64,000 bases of DNA, from NCBI GenBank assembly GCA_964492065.1, contig CAZBHH010000002.1:186001-250000 (forward strand). The letters run 5' to 3'. How positions within the stretch are numbered: the first letter of the stretch is position 1; every line of letters starts with the position of its first letter. Below the pieces are notes generated by a model. The model was not told the origin of the DNA, searched no databases, and saw nothing but the letters and a program-made list of their open reading frames with translations. Positions 61,131 to 64,000 of the stretch are shown here, in pieces. Source of the DNA: JADKAC01 sp964492065. Lineage in GTDB: Bacteria > Bacteroidota > Bacteroidia > Chitinophagales > BACL12. The translations under genes were made by a program, and so were the position numbers.

Positions 61131-62243
61131 TTATCTTTTCAGCAGCGCCACCGCACTCGTATCAGTAGCGGTAGCCGAAGAATCCGGAGCTGCGCCGCCG
61201 TCCCCTGTCCAGAGTTCACCCTGCGGTTCTTTCTGATTCGGCGGATTGGTACCTTTTAAAGACAAGATATAATTGGCCACATCGCTAATCTGTTGCGGCG
61301 TAATAATCTCATTCCATGCGGCCATTCCCTTCTCGGGAACGCCGTGTTTGATGGTGGCGAAAATATCCTTGATCGAACCGCCGTGCAGCCAATATTCATC
61401 TGCGAAATTGGGGCCGATACCGCCTTCTCCGGCATTGCCGTGACAGGCGGCGCAATAAGTGGTAAAGACTTCTTTGCCCGATGCCAGCACCGCTTCGGTC
61501 TGTGTTACCACCACTGTATTTTCATCAATCATCACTTCCTTGGTCTTCTCCTGCTCTTCCGCAGCTGCTTTAGCGATTGACTGCTCATATTTCTTTTTCT
61601 GAGCCGGCACATATCCCAGGAAATAATAGGGAATAAATACAACGGCAAAGATGATGGTGGCAAAAAACAAAAACCGCAACCAGGGAGGCATCACACGGTC
61701 CATGTCGTAAGAGCCTTCGTAAGTTGAAGCGCCGGAGAGCTCCTGCGATTCATAGGCGGCAGCCGGCCGTTCACCCTTCCAGATCAATGAGAAGATATCG
61801 AGTTTACGGCCGAATTTGGTGCGGTACCTGTCGGCTACCAGTATGCTGTACAGCAGGTAGCCTACGATGATCAATTCCAGTACGATCAGGATATACATCG
61901 GGAGAAACGGGTCACTTGCGATGGAGGATTTTGCAGCCGCGGTGGTCTGCGCCTCCAGTGTACCCGGCAGCAAGCCTAAGGTGAAGAATACCAGCAGCAT
62001 CATTCCTTTGCGGCCTTTGTCACGTATGCGCCACCTGGTTCCCAATATCAGCAATTGGCCCAATGCGTAAATGAGATATAACAGGATGGCTGCAACGGCA
62101 AACAACACCCAAAACAAAGGCTCCCCGAAAAACCAGGTCCTGGATGCTTCTTCTGTTCCGCTTGCGGCCATCGCCCATAGCGGCACAATAGATGTCGCAA
62201 CAACTGCACATAATTTCTTGAATTGTTCTGAAGGCAATTTCAT
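61131..62243 (-). CDS. ccoP: cbb3-type cytochrome c oxidase, CcoP-like subunit (one heme c)
   Basis: CcoP carries electrons from cytochrome c to the catalytic CcoN in cbb3 oxidases. The 370-residue protein has several N-terminal helices, including the FixP_N-type region with YYFLGYVPAQKKKY, and one periplasmic cytochrome c domain with CAACHGNAGEGG at about residue 268. The second heme-binding CxxCH of the classical CcoP is absent, as in many Bacteroidota. A C-terminal tail follows. CcoN and CcoO genes are not next to it in this window. Confidence 0.88.
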   Translation of the reverse strand: MKLPSEQFKKLCAVVATSIVPLWAMAASGTEEASRTWFFGEPLFWVLFAVAAILLYLIYALGQLLILGTRWRIRDKGRKGMMLLVFFTLGLLPGTLEAQTTAAAKSSIASDPFLPMYILIVLELIIVGYLLYSILVADRYRTKFGRKLDIFSLIWKGERPAAAYESQELSGASTYEGSYDMDRVMPPWLRFLFFATIIFAVVFIPYYFLGYVPAQKKKYEQSIAKAAAEEQEKTKEVMIDENTVVVTQTEAVLASGKEVFTTYCAACHGNAGEGGIGPNFADEYWLHGGSIKDIFATIKHGVPEKGMAAWNEIITPQQISDVANYILSLKGTNPPNQKEPQGELWTGDGGAAPDSSATATDTSAVALLKR

Positions 62244-62510
62244 TACAGTAGAATTTTTAATGTTGGCAAATTAATATTTAAAGGTATTAGAATCATCAGG
62301 TATTAATTGTGCGGGGCAAATTAACGGGATGCGGGCAGCAATAACCGGGGAATGCGCTGGCTTCCCCTTCCCGGCTCTTATAACAAGTTGTATATCGCTC
62401 ATATTCCGGCGCTCAAATCACTTTCGCCCAAAGATAGCAAAGTGATTCTGTTCGAAATACAGATTCATCACAATCATTTTGGTTTTTTCGAATTAAATGC
62501 ATTTTTCCGG
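62244..62510. other. gap between the ATPase and ccoP genes
   Basis: These 267 bases contain no gene. Near-promoter sequence (TAATTTG on the minus strand at about 62265-62271) lies about 21 bases before the ccoP start. Confidence 0.4.
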
Positions 62511-64000
62511 TCAGCGCCAACGTGTACGGAAGTTAGTAAACTGCGATTGTGCAGCCAGGCTGCACAATCCGGTAGTACCGATGACGATGGCAATGGTGCT
62601 CAATGGCATTAGAATCGCAGCGACAACCGGCGATAGGACTCCCTGCAGTGCAAAGAATACACCGGCAAAGATATAGGTGAATGACGCCAGATACCCGGTG
62701 CAAACTACAAGCCTGCATTGGCGGGCATAGGCAAACAGTGCGGGCAGTGCGTGTAAGTGGGATTTTGTGAGAATGGCGTCGGCGCCCGGAATCCGGGATG
62801 CATTTAGACTGAGAATATCCGTTTCGGTATTGCCACCCGGCAACAGTACTACGGCTCCCTGGGGGCCGTCACCTACCACCGCCAGGCGTGCACCGCGGTT
62901 TTGCAACTCGCGGATATACTGTTTCTTTTCCAATCCATTGCCGTAATAGCACTGCACCTCCGTACCGGGTAATGCCATTTCCAGGAGTTCCCTTTCGCTT
63001 TCGCTGCAGATGACGTGTACATCATAGCGCTTCTTCAGCAATGCGAGCATATCGGCCAGGCTTTCGGGGCGGACATGGTCAAATACGAAGCGGCCGACTA
63101 CCCTGCCGTTCACAGCGCAAAACAATGCGCCGGTTTCAATGGGCCGGGTACAGATATACGATGCCGTACCGATCTCGTATAAATCACCTTTATACATTAC
63201 GGCAATACCGGCGCCGGGCGTTTCCACCACGCCCGACATCGCAACCGGTTTTTGTTTGCCCAACATCATGACTATGCCATTGCTTAAGGGATGCGTAAAT
63301 TGTTTGGCAAGCCCGGCAAAAACGGGTTGCATTGCAGCACTTAAGGCACCTCCCCTGAAATCCGGCAGGCTGCTCTTTTCCCCTCCCGGCAATCCAGATA
63401 TATCGAAGACCACAGCAGTAATGCGCTGTAAATTTTGAAATACGTGCACATTCTTCAGGTAGAGGCCCCATTTCCCCAGTCGTTGCACGGCATTGCCGTA
63501 TGCGAAACCCGACGATAACAGGAGCGTACAAGGGCATGCAATGACCAGGGCAGACAGCAATGCCGCAAGCGAGCGGGTGGTATCCGCAACCGACCAAAAG
63601 ATAAAAGCGCACACGGAAAGCGCAATGATGATATAACCGTAATACTTGCTGAACCACTGTACAAACCCGACTGACGTTTGCACGGTTTTTTGTTTGCCAC
63701 CGCTATTCCACAACTGCATGAGATACCCCGGGGAAACTTCTTTGATTGCGCAGAGTTCCAGACGCCCGCCCGACTGCCGGCCGCCGGTATAAATTAAATC
63801 GCCGACATGCTTTGCAACCGGCTCCTGTTCGCCGTTCACCAGGCTGTAGTGAATATGTGCTTCTCCGCTTATCAATACCGAATCGGCAGGTATAATTTCA
63901 CCGTCTTCCACTATGTAATCATCGCCGGATTTCAACTCCGATAAGGGCACACGTGCCGCAATGCCTTTTGACAGTTTTAAAACGGTCATCGGCAAACCGG
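62511..64000 (-). CDS. P1B-type (copper) ATPase with degenerate catalytic motifs, C-terminal part
   Basis: The frame runs off the right edge of the window, so the N-terminus is missing; the visible part has about 495 residues and ends at 62511. It aligns with the core of a heavy-metal P-type ATPase of the CcoI/CopA type. The metal-binding CPC of helix 6 is intact (IACPCTLLLSS, codons at 63528-63536), and the nucleotide-domain HP motif is present (FTHPLSNG). Three catalytic motifs are changed: the phosphorylation motif DKTGT reads DISGL (Asp at 63402-63404), TGES reads NGEQ (63825-63836), and GDGxND reads GDGPQG (62856-62873). The protein is probably not an active pump. It precedes a CcoP gene on the same strand, where CcoI-type ATPases usually supply copper. 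Confidence 0.82.
   Translation of the reverse strand, partial: GLPMTVLKLSKGIAARVPLSELKSGDDYIVEDGEIIPADSVLISGEAHIHYSLVNGEQEPVAKHVGDLIYTGGRQSGGRLELCAIKEVSPGYLMQLWNSGGKQKTVQTSVGFVQWFSKYYGYIIIALSVCAFIFWSVADTTRSLAALLSALVIACPCTLLLSSGFAYGNAVQRLGKWGLYLKNVHVFQNLQRITAVVFDISGLPGGEKSSLPDFRGGALSAAMQPVFAGLAKQFTHPLSNGIVMMLGKQKPVAMSGVVETPGAGIAVMYKGDLYEIGTASYICTRPIETGALFCAVNGRVVGRFVFDHVRPESLADMLALLKKRYDVHVICSESERELLEMALPGTEVQCYYGNGLEKKQYIRELQNRGARLAVVGDGPQGAVVLLPGGNTETDILSLNASRIPGADAILTKSHLHALPALFAYARQCRLVVCTGYLASFTYIFAGVFFALQGVLSPVVAAILMPLSTIAIVIGTTGLCSLAAQSQFTNFRTRWR

Noticed and set aside
1..64000. tRNA or rRNA genes
   Set aside because: No cloverleaf or rRNA-like sequence was seen in the gaps by eye; a dedicated scan could still find one.

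Overview
The window looks like a piece of chromosome from a member of the Bacteroidota, most like the Chitinophagales/Saprospirales side of the phylum. This rests on the promoter style (TAnnTTTG boxes and few Shine-Dalgarno sites), two proteins with type IX secretion (T9SS) C-terminal sorting regions, a DUF5916 protein, a CNMCGC-type outer membrane protein, a mitochondrial-type aconitase, the rpsF-rpsR-rplI order and a cbb3-oxidase CcoP subunit. Gene density is high and most genes are chromosomal housekeeping genes. No rRNA, tRNA or CRISPR array was seen.

Layout. 0.1-4.9 kb: a small membrane protein, an M1-family lipoprotein aminopeptidase and an Lhr-like DEXH helicase. 5.0-6.8 kb: three exported proteins (CNMCGC beta-barrel, lipoprotein, Cys-rich CGGKC protein) that may handle a metal, perhaps copper. 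7.0-11.6 kb: a glycan-building block of four glycosyltransferases and a membrane-anchored methyltransferase, in two divergent operons. 11.6-19.7 kb: an NAD(P)-binding protein, queG, miaE, a GT9 heptosyltransferase-like gene, purB, a LolC/E-like permease, a DUF1343/NamZ-like muramidase and fmt. 19.8-25.9 kb: a pair of paralogous secreted proteins of unknown function, corA, an outer membrane protein, dapF and a DegP/HtrA protease. 26.4-31.3 kb: an FkbM methyltransferase, a secreted nuclease, a Crp/Fnr regulator followed by yceI with a likely Fnr-type operator, and pdhB. 31.7-42.4 kb: a DUF5916 protein, then an AT-rich patch with a broken IS982 transposase, a tiny inverted-repeat element, two unknown genes and a truncated fatty acid hydroxylase, then two divergent T9SS cargo genes, one coding for a 1485-residue repeat protein. 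43.1-52.4 kb: an ASPIC/UnbV FG-GAP protein, an esterase, a DEAD-box helicase, a GNAT enzyme, a polysaccharide deacetylase and an MFS transporter. 52.4-59.2 kb: purK-purE, the ribosomal operon rpsF-rpsR-rplI, a MacB-like permease and aconitase. 59.3-64 kb: a class C beta-lactamase-like hydrolase, a one-heme CcoP, and the C-terminal part of a P1B-type ATPase.

Most notable signals: (i) the ATPase at the right edge keeps its CPC metal site but has lost key residues in three catalytic motifs (DKTGT, TGES, GDGxND); (ii) an intergenic repeat family of about 220 bp, built of two hairpins plus a conserved body, lies in two regions between convergent genes; (iii) several genes have a TAnnTTTG promoter box only 4-8 nt before the start codon, which predicts leaderless mRNAs; (iv) a GTGAT-N4-ATCAA box lies about 42 bp upstream of the predicted yceI transcription start, next to a Crp/Fnr gene; (v) the 34.1-36.3 kb patch is a small graveyard of mobile and truncated DNA.
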